Assembly: GCF_033115175.1 (NCBI RefSeq)
Contig: NC_084850.1
Coordinates: 101,371,439-101,435,438, forward strand
Reading direction: 5' to 3'
DNA from: Lepus europaeus
Lineage: Eukaryota; Chordata; Mammalia; Lagomorpha; Leporidae
DNA length: 64,000 nt
Position numbers and translations under genes: made by a program. Positions 33,960 to 44,284 of the stretch are shown here, piece after piece (within the stretch, counting starts at the first letter, position 1; every line of letters begins with the position of its first letter). The notes under the pieces were generated by a model that was given only the letters and a program-made list of their open reading frames with translations, did no database searches and was not told where the DNA came from.

Positions 33960-34144
33960 TTGGGGCGGGGAGGATGCAGGTGTCAGGGGCTCAAGCACTT
34001 GGATCATGTTCTGCCGCCTTCCCAGGCACATTAGCAGGGAGCTAGTTGGGAAGTGGAGCAGCCAGGACTTGAACCAGCACTCGGATCTGGAATGCCTGCA
34101 TTGCAGGCAGCGGCTTAACTTGCTGCACCAGAAGGCTGGCTCCC
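33960..34144 (-). mobile_element. CSINE fragment beside the U2 fragment
   Basis: Preceded by a GGCAGCGGCGGCGGCAG tract. The body from GGATGCAGGTGTCAGGGGC to the head GGCTGGCTCCC lacks the tail. Confidence 0.75.
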
Positions 34145-34269
34145 AAGTCTGTGCTTTCAATTCTTTTTCTATATTGCCTCAACTGTTTGTTGATTGGTTT
34201 CATGAATGAAGCAAGGAAGGGATGCATCTTAAAATAACAAAGTAAGGGCTCCTGAGCCGCTCATGTCCA

Positions 34270-34985
34270 ACCACTGATTATTTCACCGCCCTGTCTTGTC
34301 GGTCTCTCCAGCGTGCTCCTCCCGCCTGGAGAGTAGGGCTGGGGAAGGCCGGGCCTGTGGGTGATGGCAGATGTTTCCAGGGGCCCGAAGCATCCGGAGA
34401 CTTCACGCCCGGAGTCTCCGCGCTCGGGGAAGAGAGTGCAGTGGTTCCTCTGGGAGGGCCGTGGGATGAGTCCGGGATGAGGGGAGACATTCGCGCAGTA
34501 AACAGCCACGATTTTATGGGGTTACCGAGGTACCTAGGTCCTCAGTGTGTGGGATTTGCTGCTCTTCTGGTGAGGGTGGGGCAGGTGGTCCCGTAGATCT
34601 GAGGGGGTTCTTTTGGCTGGAAGTGGGGATGGACTTGGCCGACAGCAAATCTAGGTCATGATGGGGAGAGGTCTGCGTCCCTGACATTCGGGGGCTGAGC
34701 ACAATTCAGCTCTCCTGGAGGTCTGATGCCGCAGATTTGGTTGTGGGAGGTGGGATCAGGAGACAAACCTGGCTCCGTAATTTTGGGTGAGGGCCACGGC
34801 TCTGGGATTGGGGCAGGCTCGACCTGGGACAATCTTATGCGAGTGTGTGTGTGCGCACCCGCGCGCTCCCAGCACACGTTCGCGATTGGGTTGGGGGGGA
34901 TGGGCTAGGACCACGTGTCGGAGCAACGTTTGGTTGGTTTGTTTTTTGAGACGTGTTGGGGGCTCAGTTCAGCTTAGGCATCCAT
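34270..34985. other. CpG-rich stretch without a recognised gene
   Basis: The sequence is GC-rich (CCGGAGACTTCACGCCCGG, GCGCACCCGCGCGCTCCC) and free of SINEs. No exon chain or known protein was found. It lies about 1 kb on the other side of the SSX promoter. Confidence 0.4.
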
Positions 34986-35239
34986 GAGGATTGGTTGCTT
35001 TAGGAAGGCAGCCTCCTCCTAGGGTCCCTAGGTTATTGGGGTGGAGGTCGTGGCGACCCTCAGAGCCTAGGTCTTTTCAATACATTTGGAGCTGGTTTAA
35101 ATCTCTTTATTATGGTGATAGAAGCAGGATCCAGAATTCTCGAGATGCAGATTCAGTCCACTGCCTTGCTGCAAATCTATTTGGAGCCAAATCCCTTCCT
35201 CACCTTTGCAGACACTGAGAGCTGTCCTAGCTACACCTG

Positions 35240-35470
35240 CTGGATAAGAGCATGGCCCTTTACCGTGAGACTGGAAACCCAGGCTCTATCTATCACTTTC
35301 TGGCGGTGTCACTTTGAGAAAGTTGTTGACGTGTTCCGTGCCTCTGCTTTGGACACGTCCTGATTGCAGAGGCAAAGGGAGGTGAGCTTTCTGCTCCATG
35401 TCGGTATCTTATTGAAACAAGATGTGGTGATACCCACACTCAGGACCTTTTCCCAGGAAGCTGCCCGCAG
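35240..35470 (+). repeat. MIR fossil
   Basis: GGAAACCCAGGCTCTATCTA, GGTGTCACTTTGAGAAAGTT and TTCCGTGCCTCTGCTTTGG parallel sense MIR. Confidence 0.65.
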
Positions 35471-35739
35471 TTCTTCCCCTGTCAGCAGGGCTTCTGTCCT
35501 GTCATTGAAAAGGACGGGTTTTGGGGCTCATAGCGTTTTTGAAGTCCCTGGTTGTGTTTCCTGCAATGCCTTCCCCACCCACGGGAGGGCTGTGTGCAGG
35601 GGAAAAGAAAGACACAGCAGCTCCACGGGAGAGCTTCTCTCCAAGGGCATCCTGCAGTCCTTCTTTTCTCCAAACACAGCAGCTATCTTTTCTTCTTCTT
35701 TCTCATCCTGACCTCATTTTATCTTTAAAATGCTTCTCT

Positions 35740-36080
35740 GAGGGGGCTGACACTCTGGCAGAGCGGGTTAAGCTGCCAATTGTGATGCCTTGTCCTGCAT
35801 CAGAGTGCTGGGTTGAGTCCTGGCTGCTCCACTTCTGGTTCAGCTCCAGGCTAATGTGCCCGGGAAAACAAGTAGTTGATGGCCCAAGTACTTGGGTCCC
35901 TGCTACCCATGTGGGAGACCTGGATGGAGTTCCTGGTTCCTGGCTTCACTATGGTCCATTCCTGACTTTTGCACCCATTTGGGGAGTGAACCAGCAGGTG
36001 GAAGATCCTCTCTTTCTTCTCTCTCTCTTTCTCTCTCTTCTCCCTCTCTACCCCTGCTTTCTAAATAAATAAATCTTCGG
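35740..36080 (+). mobile_element. CSINE, older
   Basis: GAGGGGGCTGACACTCTGGC head, tail AAATAAATAAATCTTCG. Confidence 0.82.
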
Positions 36081-36144
36081 AAAAACATTTTAAAAACCCA
36101 AACAATAAGATACCTTTAACCTTTACATAACTCCCTACAGTCAC

Positions 36145-36336
36145 CCAAAATTTCCTGTGGCTGCTATAAATTACCACAAAACTTCTTCCATGAAATAATA
36201 AAAATTTATTCTCTCACTGTCCTGGAGGCGAGAACTTTGAAATCAGTATTGCTGGACTGAAATCAGAGGCTCTAGAAAGACTCCTCTCCTTCATTTTTTT
36301 AAATAAATGATCTATTTATTTTATTTGAGAGGGAGG

Positions 36337-36383
<47 letters not shown>

Positions 36384-36745
36384 TCCATTCACTTGTTCAC
36401 TCCCTAAATGGCTACAATGGCTGGACTGGTCCAAAGCCAGGAGCCAGGAACTTCATCCAGGTCTCCCATGCCAGTGCAGGGGCCCAAGCACTTGGGCTGT
36501 CTTTTGCTGTTTTCCCAGGTACACCAGCAGGGAGCTGGATCAGAAATGAAGAAGCCGGGACTAGAACTGGTGCCCATATTGGGTGCTGGTGCTGCAGACT
36601 GGAGCTTAACCCACTATGCCACAGTGCCAGCCCCTCCTTTGCTTTTCCAGCCTCCAAGGGCTGGTGCCATTGCTTGATCTCTGGCAGTGCTCCTCCAACC
36701 TTGGAGGCCAGCACCCTCAGATTTCTCTCTTCCATCTTCTGTTCT
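36145..36745 (-). mobile_element. MaLR (MLT1-like) LTR remnant, split by a SINE
   Basis: TACCACAAAACTTCTTCC, AAAATTTATTCTCTCACTGT, GAGGCTCTAGAAAGACTCCT at the left; CCAGCCTCCAAGGGCTGGTG, TGATCTCTGGCAGTGCTCC at the right. Confidence 0.6.
36293..36633 (-). mobile_element. CSINE in MaLR LTR
   Basis: ATTTATTTTATTTGAGAGGG tail, 40-bp GA run, head CCACAGTGCCAGCCCC. Confidence 0.85.
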
Positions 36746-36748
36746 TTG

Positions 36749-37095
36749 CTTTTTAAAATAGTTTATTCATTTGAAAGGCAAAACAACACAGAGAAGGAGA
36801 GACACTTGTGAAGCCAGCATCCCACATCAGAGTGCTTGTTTGAGTCCCAGATGCTCTGCTTCTGATCCAGATCCCTGTTAACACACCTGATGGGGCAGTG
36901 GAAGATGGCTCAAGTGCTTGGGTCCTTGCCACCCACATGAGACTGGAAGAAGTTCCTGGCTCTTGGCTTTGGCTTGGCCTAGCCGTGGCTGATTCACTCA
37001 TTTGGGGAGTGAATCAGTAGATGGAAGATCTCTCTATCTCTTCCTCTCTAATGTTCTGCCTTTCAAATCAATCAATCAATCAATCATTTAAAAAA
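36749..37095. mobile_element. Chimeric CSINE with inverted left end
   Basis: 36749-36806 is antisense tail (GTTTATTCATTTGAAAGGCA). 36808-37095 is sense body from GTGAAGCCAGCATCCC to an (AATC)n tail. The sense head is missing at the junction. Confidence 0.7.
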
Positions 37096-37206
37096 ACTCT
37101 ATACCTTTCTCACAGGGTTATGTAACTTGTGACTATACCTCTTTCACAGGGATAATGTACTTTAGCATATAGCTAGGTATGTTGTGCTATAAGATTAGTT
37201 GTTGTT

Positions 37207-37557
37207 GGCCAGCGCCAAGGCTCACTTGGCTAATCCTCCACCTGCGATGCCGGTACCCCGGGTTCTAGTCCCGGTTGGGGCGCCGGATTCTGTCCCGGTT
37301 GCTCCTCTTCCAGTCCAGCTCTCTGCTGTGGCCCAGGAAGGCAGTGGAGGATGGCCCAAGTTCTTGGGCCCTGCACCCGCATGGGAGACCAGGAGGAAGC
37401 ACCTGGCTCCTTGCTTCAGATTGGCGCAGGGCGCCAGCCACAGCGCACTGGCCATAGGGGCCATATGGGGGGTGAACGAACGGAAAAGGAAGACCTTTCT
37501 CTCTGTTTCTCTCTCTCTCTCACTGTCTAACTCTGCCTGTCAAAAAAAAAAAAAAAA
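37207..37557 (+). mobile_element. Young CSINE
   Basis: TGGCCAGCGCCAAGGCTCAC head, GGTTCTAGTCCCGGTTGGGG, A17 tail. AGATTAGTTGTT flanks both sides. Confidence 0.92.
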
Positions 37558-37656
37558 AGATTAGTTGTTAGGATTAAACCACGAACATGGTAATAGCAAC
37601 ACCATGTATTCATTCTGCTTCTCATTCTGATATGTTCCAGGTTCAACACAGAATTT

Positions 37657-38059
37657 TAAAAAAATATTTATTTTATTTATTTGAAAAGCAGAGTTACACA
37701 GAGACACAATAGAGGGAGAGGGAGAGGGAGAGGGAGAGGGAGAGGGAGAGGGAGAGGGAGAGGGAGAGGGAGAGGGAGAGGGAGAGGGAGAGGGAGAGGG
37801 AGAGAGAGAAACTTCCATCCCCAGATGGCTGCAATGACCCGGGGGCTGGGCCAGACTGAAGCCAGGAGCCTGTAATTCCATTTGGGTCTCCTACATGGGC
37901 GTAGGGGCCCAAGCACTTGAGCCATTTTTCACCGCTTTCCCAGGCACATTAGCAGGGAGCTGGATTGGAAGCGGAGCAGCTGGGATTTGGACTGGCGCCC
38001 ATATGGGATGCTGGCATCACAGGTGGTGGCTTTACTTGCTATGCCATAGCGCTAGCCCC
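37657..38059 (-). mobile_element. CSINE with hexanucleotide expansion
   Basis: Tail ATTTATTTTATTTATTTG, then a perfect AGAGGG array, then the normal body and head CCATAGCGCTAGCCCC. Confidence 0.88.
37711..37800 (+). repeat. (AGAGGG)15 microsatellite
   Basis: Fifteen perfect 6-bp units inside a SINE. Read on the other strand it is (CCCTCT)n, a polypurine:polypyrimidine tract. Confidence 0.95.
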
Positions 38060-38204
38060 ATTATTGAATTCTGAGTTCTTTTGTGTTCTGTATACAAATT
38101 GTTTAACAGATACATGTTTTACAGTTTTCCCCATGGTCTGTGCCTTGCTTTTTTCATTCTTTTAAAAAGGATTTTTATTTATTGTTTATTAAAATGATTT
38201 ATTA

Positions 38205-38543
38205 TTATTTATTTTAGAAAAGGATTTATTTATGCATTTGAAAGGCAGAGCAACAGAGAGAGGGAAAGTAGAGAGAAAAGAAATTCTATCCACTGGCTCA
38301 CTCTCCAAATGGGTGCAACAGCCAGGGCTGCACCAGGCCAAAGCCAGGAGCCTGTAACTCCATTTACATCTAACATGTGGGTTGCAGGAGCCCAAATACT
38401 TGGGCCACCTTCCGCTGTTTTCTCAGGTACATTAGCAGGAATCTGGATTGAAGTGGAGCAGCCGAGACTAAAACCAGTACTCTGATATGGGATGCAGGTG
38501 TCACCACTGGTAGCTAAACCCTCTGTACCACAACGCCAGCCTC
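38205..38543 (-). mobile_element. CSINE, older
   Basis: GGATTTATTTATGCATTTGA tail, head CCACAACGCCAGCCTCC. Confidence 0.83.
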
Positions 38544-39136
38544 CTTCCTTATGTTTTGATTAAGGCGTTGGCAGCCCCACAGGGGTAGCCACTGTCCAAA
38601 TCCTAATATCTAGAGGTGCAAACATCTGTCTCTAAGCACTTGTCACTGTCACACATTAGGGGGTGCTGCTGAAGTCACTTGCGCATCATTCAATTCCAGC
38701 CTTGAATGAAACAATTCCCAACAAACCATCTCTGGTGACATGGCATTAGCCCCCAGAGAGGCCATGAGGGAAAGATGAGGAACTCCCAGCATCATCTTTC
38801 CGCTTCACACCAAGTCTTTTCAACTGGAAAGGGCCCATCTGTTTAGTCCTCTCTTCTACCCAGACTACAGATTTTCAGAACTATGTTTTTCCTCTTTTGA
38901 TACCTATGAGCTGCTGGCTTTTGCAAAAATATCTTAAAATATATATCTTAAAAGGTTTTTTTTTGCATAGTTGAATAGATTTTATTTGTATAAAATTTTT
39001 AATTCATGTTTTTTAGTTAGAAAAATAACTTCCCATGGTGTTTATTTCCTACTCTTGTAGCAATTACCCTAGAGCCAATGACTGTAACTTGTGACTTGGC
39101 CACACTGGTGTATAGGATAGTCTTAGTCCACTTCTT
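38544..39136. other. Unassigned intergenic sequence
   Basis: No exon or clear repeat recognised up to the LAMTOR5 pseudogene. Confidence 0.45.
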
Positions 39137-39690
39137 TTTTTTTTCCCTTAAATAATGAACATTTCATAAGAGTTTAAAGAAACCATAAAAGATACAAGCT
39201 TTCCTCCAAACAGATTTATTGGGCATAACAAAATCTACAACACACAACATAATCCTTAAAAAGCAACTGACTTTAAATAAATAGAATAGTGCCCGTTGTA
39301 CATTGAATGAATGGCCTCACGACCGGAACTTTAAAAGTTCCAGAAGGTAACCTGTAGGATCAAGCCCCTGTGACAGGCTGCTGGAGAACTGATGAGAGAT
39401 GGCAAGAGGCCATTTTGTGCACTGCCACCGTGATGCCATCGTGTTTCTGGATCATAATGTTCCCATTATCTGATTCTAGACACACCACAGGAGTGTCTGT
39501 GGGGTCAGAGGTTAGCTTAGCTGCTTGCCGGCTAGAACAGATATCACTCCAGCATGCTCATCTGACAGTAGCCCAAGGCGGCCCAGATTAAGTCCTTGTG
39601 AATCTGCACACGGAACTCCAACGATGGATGAATTCTTCATTGTGTCTTCCATGTGTTGCTCCAAGGTTGCCTCTATCCTGCCTGCCTGCC
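39137..39690 (-). pseudogene. LAMTOR5: Processed pseudogene of LAMTOR5 (HBXIP)
   Basis: Intronless - strand sequence reads as the Ragulator subunit LAMTOR5: [20 protein letters not shown], then [31 protein letters not shown] and TVAVHKMAS. The start codon is ATA (39676-39674). A one-base deletion near 39528-39532 shifts the frame into TAA (39514-39512). The native stop position reads TGC (39404-39402). A 3'-UTR-like stretch with AATAAA (39220-39215) follows, and a T-run at 39137-39147 may be the remnant poly(A) tail. The pseudogene is dead; its exact ends are uncertain. Confidence 0.9.
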
Positions 39691-39705
39691 ATACACCCCT
39701 ATCTT

Positions 39706-40087
39706 AGTCCATTTTCTGCTGCTATTACAGAATACACAGACGGGGAAAATTATGAACAGTAAAAGTTTATTTGGCTTACAATTCTGGAGGCTGGGAAGTC
39801 CAAGGTGGAGGGGCTGAATCTGGTGAGGGCCTCTTGCTGTGTCTCCATATGATGGAAGCCATCCTATGGGAAGAGAGCACATGAGAGAGCAAAAGCAAGA
39901 AAGAGAGTGGAAGGGGCTGAGAACTTATCTTTTTTTTTTTTATCAGGAATCCAATCTGAGAAAACTAACCCATATGGTAATGGCATTAACCCATTTGTGA
40001 GGCCAGTACCCTCATGACCTAATTGCCTCTTTTTTTTTTTTTAAAGATTTATCCATTTATTTGAAAGGCAGAGTTACAGAGAGGCAG

Positions 40088-40144
<57 letters not shown>

Positions 40145-40403
40145 TCTTTCATCTGCTAGTTCACTCCCCAAATAGCTGCAACAGCCAGAGATTTGCTGAT
40201 CCGAAGCCAGGAGCCTGGAGCTTCTTCCGGGTCCCCCATGTGGGTGCAGGGGCCCAAGGACTTGGAACATCTTCTGCTGTTTTCCCAGGCCACAGCGGAG
40301 AGCTGGATCAGAAGTGGAGCAGCCAGGACTTGAACTGGGGCCCATATGGGATGCTGACACTGCAGGTGGCCCCTAATTGCCTCTTAAAGGTTCCACTTCT
40401 TAA
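39706..40403 (-). mobile_element. MaLR (MLT1/MST-like) LTR, split by a SINE
   Basis: ATCTTAGTCCATTTTCTGCT, GTTTATTTGGCTTACAATTC, GGAGGCTGGGAAGTCCAAGG, then GTACCCTCATGACCTAATTG. CCTAATTGCCTCTT is duplicated on both sides of the SINE. Confidence 0.75.
40031..40371 (-). mobile_element. CSINE in MaLR LTR
   Basis: T tail, 45-bp GA run, 5' end truncated at GCAGGTGGCCC. 14-bp target duplication CCTAATTGCCTCTT. Confidence 0.85.
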
Positions 40404-40406
40404 TAT

Positions 40407-40508
40407 TGGTTGGGAAGTAGAGCAGCCAGGACTGGAACTGGCACTCTGCTATGGGATGCTGGCATTGCAAAGAGCAGCTTAACCCACTGTACCCCCATGC
40501 TGGCCCCT
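40407..40508 (-). mobile_element. CSINE head fragment
   Basis: GGGAAGTAGAGCAGCCAGG to CCCATGCTGGCCCC. The remainder is missing. Confidence 0.72.
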
Positions 40509-41156
40509 GCTCTTTAATTATAAAGACTATTACAAAAGATACAGAAGAAGAGTTGTATAGGATCCAGTATAAGAAAAGGGATGTGGAGCTTGCATGCCCT
40601 CTCTGGTCATACCGCCCTCCCAGGCCCTCCACATGCTCAGCTATCAGGGAGCCCTCCAAACCCTGTCCCCGGAGAGTACATTATATATGTATGATTGTTG
40701 CTAGATTGGGTGGAGAAACCCAGCAAAGCCTATTCAGATTTTTCTTGGCCCCTGCATGTAGCATTTCTTCCTCCAGGATAAGAGGCAGGCTATATCACAG
40801 ATGGGAACTAGGGATGAGCAGGGAATAGTGCTTCTGAGTAATTCCTTTTTGTAGCGTTTTGATTTTTTCATGAATATTAATGTTTCACATATGTAAAAAA
40901 AATAAGAAATAGCCACTCCATCTGACCACAATGGGGTATAGATATGATTATTGCTTTAGTCAGGACCATTCAGAAAACGATGTGTCCTTTCTTCTCCACA
41001 TTGAATCTGAGTCTGGAGTCACATTCCTACCAATATGGCCTTCGGATCTGAGGTTTGATTCTGGTCCTCTGTTAATTCATCCACCCTCAGTGCCATTCAG
41101 GTCTGACCTTACACCTTGTTCTCTGTTCAGTCTCAATATAGGGTTATTTCAAGTAA
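40509..41156. other. Unassigned intergenic sequence
   Basis: Nothing supported beyond ordinary AT-rich sequence. Confidence 0.45.
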
Positions 41157-41252
41157 AAGATTTATTTATTTATTTGAAAGGCAGAGTTACAGAGAGGGAG
41201 AGGCAGAGGCAGAGAAAGATACACACACACACACACACACCAGAGGGAGAGG

Positions 41253-41296
<44 letters not shown>

Positions 41297-41553
41297 ATCT
41301 TCCATCCACTGGTTCACTCCCCAAATGGTCAAAATGGCCAGGGCTGGGCTGCTGAAGCTAGGAGCCAGGAACTTCCTCTGGGTTTCCCACGTGGGTGCAT
41401 AAGCCCAAGGACTTGGACCATCCTCCATTGCTTTCCACAGCACTTTATCAGGGCGCTGGATCAGAAATGGAACAGCCAGGACTTGAACTGGTGCCCATAT
41501 GGGATACCAGCACTGCTGGTGGCTGCTTTACCTGCTGTGCCACAGTGCCAGTG
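41157..41553 (-). mobile_element. CSINE with (CA)n and (GA)n expansions
   Basis: Tail, GGCAGAGGCAGAGAAAG, CA run 41219-41240, GA run 41257-41293, head CCACAGTGCCAGTGCC. Confidence 0.87.
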
Positions 41554-41667
41554 CCTCTGTGTAGGCTTTTGTTAATGCTTCTGCCACTAATACCTCACTT
41601 GGCACATTTAACTTGGGTTTCAGTTTAAGTTAGGGCATACTATTTCATCATCAATTAAATTATGGCA

Positions 41668-42051
41668 TGTGCGGGGCATGAGGGTGGCAAAGATGGTGCG
41701 CTCTGCTTCCGGGGTGCACAGGTGTCTGCGTAAGATGCTGGCGCAGCCGTGCGGGCTCCCCCAGGATAGCGCTGAGAGGAAAGTTAGATGGGCGGAGTCC
41801 GAGTTGTTTACAAGGAAACTTGATTGGGCACAGGCATCAGGAGAGATGACGTCAGCACGTAGACTCTATGGAAACCAAGCGCATGATAGGGTCACCTTTG
41901 AAACGATTGGCTGGCTTCTCTTTCCCTCCCCTATAGCTTTGCGGTTTTTTGCTTTAAGAGGCTTACTGCGCAATAATAAACGAGTTCCTGCTTGATTCAA
42001 CTCCCAGCAGCGTCTGATTGTCTCCGGGATCAAGGGAGACTGGGGAATATG
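41668..42051 (+). mobile_element. Endogenous retroviral solo LTR candidate
   Basis: CpG-rich and SINE-free, with features in LTR order: KRAB-like upstream repeats are absent, but TGACGTCA (41847-41854), AAACGATTGG (reverse CCAAT), TTGCTTTAAGAGG, AATAATAAA near 41970 and TCAACTCCCAGCAGCGTCTG downstream resemble U3-R-U5 of a class II (ERV-K type) LTR. Ends are inferred as TGTGCGGGG and GAATATGCA. No internal viral gene is attached. Confidence 0.5.
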
Positions 42052-42874
42052 CAAGTGGTGCACTTACCTTTCCTTGGACCCAGTCCATCCTCATTCGGGT
42101 GGACTAAGACCCTGCAGGCATGAAAACCAAACCTGGTCTCCATTTCTTCTTCCATCAGTGCCTTTGATCTGTGAATCAAATCCATGTTTCTTGACACTAT
42201 TACTTTCCTATTCTAATCTATGTTATACTCAGATCTCAGTTATACATTTTAGCACTCAGTTATAGATTTTAGTTCCTCTTTTTTGATTTTGAATCTGGCA
42301 GAAAATCAAACTTGTGTTCTTTTGTCATTTTACACCTTCTCTCTTCTCCTATGTGCATCAACTCCAGTCCCCAGTTAATGCTTTTATCAGTAACACCCAT
42401 CCATTTGGTTTGACCTTGAAGCCAGGTCTTCGTTAACTTTTTCCTCAACACTGCACCTTTGGTATAGGCTGCGAATCATGAGCCTTTATTAACCACACCA
42501 GTATTAGTACTTATCTGATATATAGCTCAATTTGGATCTAAGTTAACATTTTATTCAAAGTCTCTCTAGAATGACTTTGGAACTGGGCCATTATTCCACC
42601 TTTCCCCCTCTGGTTTAACCTTGAAGTGGGGGTTTTTGTTAAATGCTTTCTCCATCCACATACCCTATCCTCGTCTATAGGTCTATGAGCCCTTGGACTA
42701 TCTTAAGTATCACATCATCAGAGTTCTTGTTGTTGTCTCTCTCTTCTCTCCCTCTCTCTCTCTCTATGTGTGTGTGTGTACATATAACTGAGCTTTTGTT
42801 AACTTTGCAATCCTGTTCTGTGTTAACTCTTCCAAAGTCAGGGTTCCTTAGGTTTTGCCTTGAACCTCTGACTT
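42052..42874. other. Unassigned, T/C-rich sequence
   Basis: Repeated words GGTTT(A/G)ACCTTGAAG and TTCGTTAAC/TTTGTTAAC at 42300-42860 hint at a loosely tandem, old repeat. A (TG)n run lies at 42768-42779. Confidence 0.4.
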
Positions 42875-43082
42875 TTTTTTTTCAAAGATTTATTTATTTA
42901 TTTGAAAGAGTTACACAGAGAGAGGAGAGGCAGAGAGAGACTTGGGCCATCTTCTACTACTTTCCCAGGCCATAGCAGAGTGCTGGATCAGAAGTGGAGC
43001 AGCTGGGACTAGAACCAGCGCCCATATGGGATGCCAGCACCTCAGGCCAGGGCGTTAACCCACTGCGCCACAGCGCCGGCCC
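42875..43082 (-). mobile_element. CSINE with internal deletion
   Basis: Tail, GGAGAGGCAGAGAGAG joined directly to ACTTGGGCCATCTTC, then the head CCACAGCGCCGGCCCC. About 130 bp of the middle is missing. AACCTCTGACTTTT-like repeats flank it. Confidence 0.87.
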
Positions 43083-43194
43083 CAAACCTCTAACTTTTTA
43101 ATTCTTTTCCGTTGGTAAGAGCTGCAAAGTGCTACACGCACCTGACCACTTTAAGGAAGGCAGGAAGAAAGACCAGGCTGAGTGAAGGCGGGCT

Positions 43195-43739
43195 TTTCCG
43201 TGTTAGAAGGAGCCAATGGAAGGCCCTGCAGGCGCTGAGTGACAGAGGAGGGCGGGCCCTGGTGCTTTGAGAACATCGACGCCACGTTGTGAGTGGCAGG
43301 CAGGTTGTGTGTGTATGAGCCGTTAAAGTGAACAGATCATGGCAAAGGCCTTTTCACTGTCTCAAGAAGTCTTAGAAATGAGACTTCTGCAGAGGACTTC
43401 CCAGGCCGTGTTCCTACATTCTAACCCCACCACTTCCGCCCCGCTCCTGCCCGCACATCTCCACACCTTAGCTCAGGCCATGCCTCTCCTGAGGGCCAGG
43501 AACGCCCACTCGTCCAGCCGCGAGTTAGCCGGAACGTCCGAGCTAACGAGGCTTCTGTAGGACTAATTCTGAATATGCTGCCTCCAAGATATAATGGGGA
43601 CCTCCCGGAACACGCTACTTCTCTTCGTGGAATGGAACTCTCAGGAAGACGTGTGAGCTACGTAGCAGGACGCCGACGGGATGACATCACTTGTTACCGG
43701 TAAAGCTCGACTTCGCAGTTGTGTGTGAGCGTGGGAAAG
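43195..43739 (+). promoter_or_regulatory. CpG-rich promoter-like region with a possible non-coding first exon
   Basis: A SINE-free stretch holds CCAAT (43213-43217), GGGCGGG (43250-43256), many CpGs up to 43700, and a CRE-like TGACATCA near 43682. It ends in a consensus donor AAG|GTAAGA (intron from 43740). The downstream intron is a degenerate GAGTGA repeat of the kind I associate with introns 1 of KRAB zinc-finger genes. In human, ZNF genes lie beyond the SSX cluster, so a first exon of such a gene is a reasonable guess. No KRAB or zinc-finger exon is seen to 64 kb. A 73-codon open frame (43339-43560) is not recognised. Confidence 0.4.
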
Positions 43740-43859
43740 GTAAGACACTGAGTCATGCAGACTCACCCAAGAAGGCTGGAAGGGAGGGGGCTTTTTGAGG
43801 GAGTGCTGGATGCATTTGAGCAACAGGGGCGTCAAGTCCTTGTGAGAGCAGAGCTGGGG

Positions 43860-44195
43860 TGAGGGTCCTGGCTGAGTGATGCCGGTCTCTGTTGTCAGTG
43901 ATGTATGGTAACACATGATAGGACTAAGGAGGGATCCTTTGGACTGAGTGATGTAGAGAACAGTGATAGGGGAGTCTGTGGGACTAGGGATAACGGTATA
44001 TCCACTATGCTGTGGAGAGTTTTCAGAGGAGTGATGGGGCTTCCATTGGATGGGTGCAGGGAAACTGGAGTGAGTGACAGGTGGTCTGCAGGCTGAGTGA
44101 CAGTGGTCCATACCTAAATAATAGCGGACTTTGTGGTGTGAAGGATAAGGGTACATGAGGACAGGAATGGGAATGCGTGGCATCAGTGTTGGGAT
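43860..44195 (+). repeat. Degenerate minisatellite (GAGTGATNG...GGTCTGTGGGACT-like units)
   Basis: Irregular units of roughly 25-45 bp repeat the words GAGTGA(T/C), GTCTGTGGGACT, GGACTGAGTGATG and CTGAGTGACAGTGG. They lie directly after the donor at 43739. The low stop density of the repeat produces a long open frame on the opposite strand. Confidence 0.5.
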
Positions 44196-44284
44196 ACTGT
44201 TGGGGTCCATGATGGGTGGCTCGTTGAGGTTAATGATACATCTGTGAAGAAACTGCTTCTGCCCCTGTGCTGTCAACATTCCAA

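Noticed and set aside
34261..35711. Several 60-115-codon open frames
   Set aside because: They overlap on both strands in a GC-rich stretch, with no recognisable family or splice support, and one covers a MIR.
37711..37800. CRISPR-like regular repeats
   Set aside because: A 6-bp microsatellite without spacers in a mammalian genome.
37677..37925. Leu/Pro/Ser repeat proteins
   Set aside because: They are translations of the (AGAGGG)n microsatellite in a SINE.
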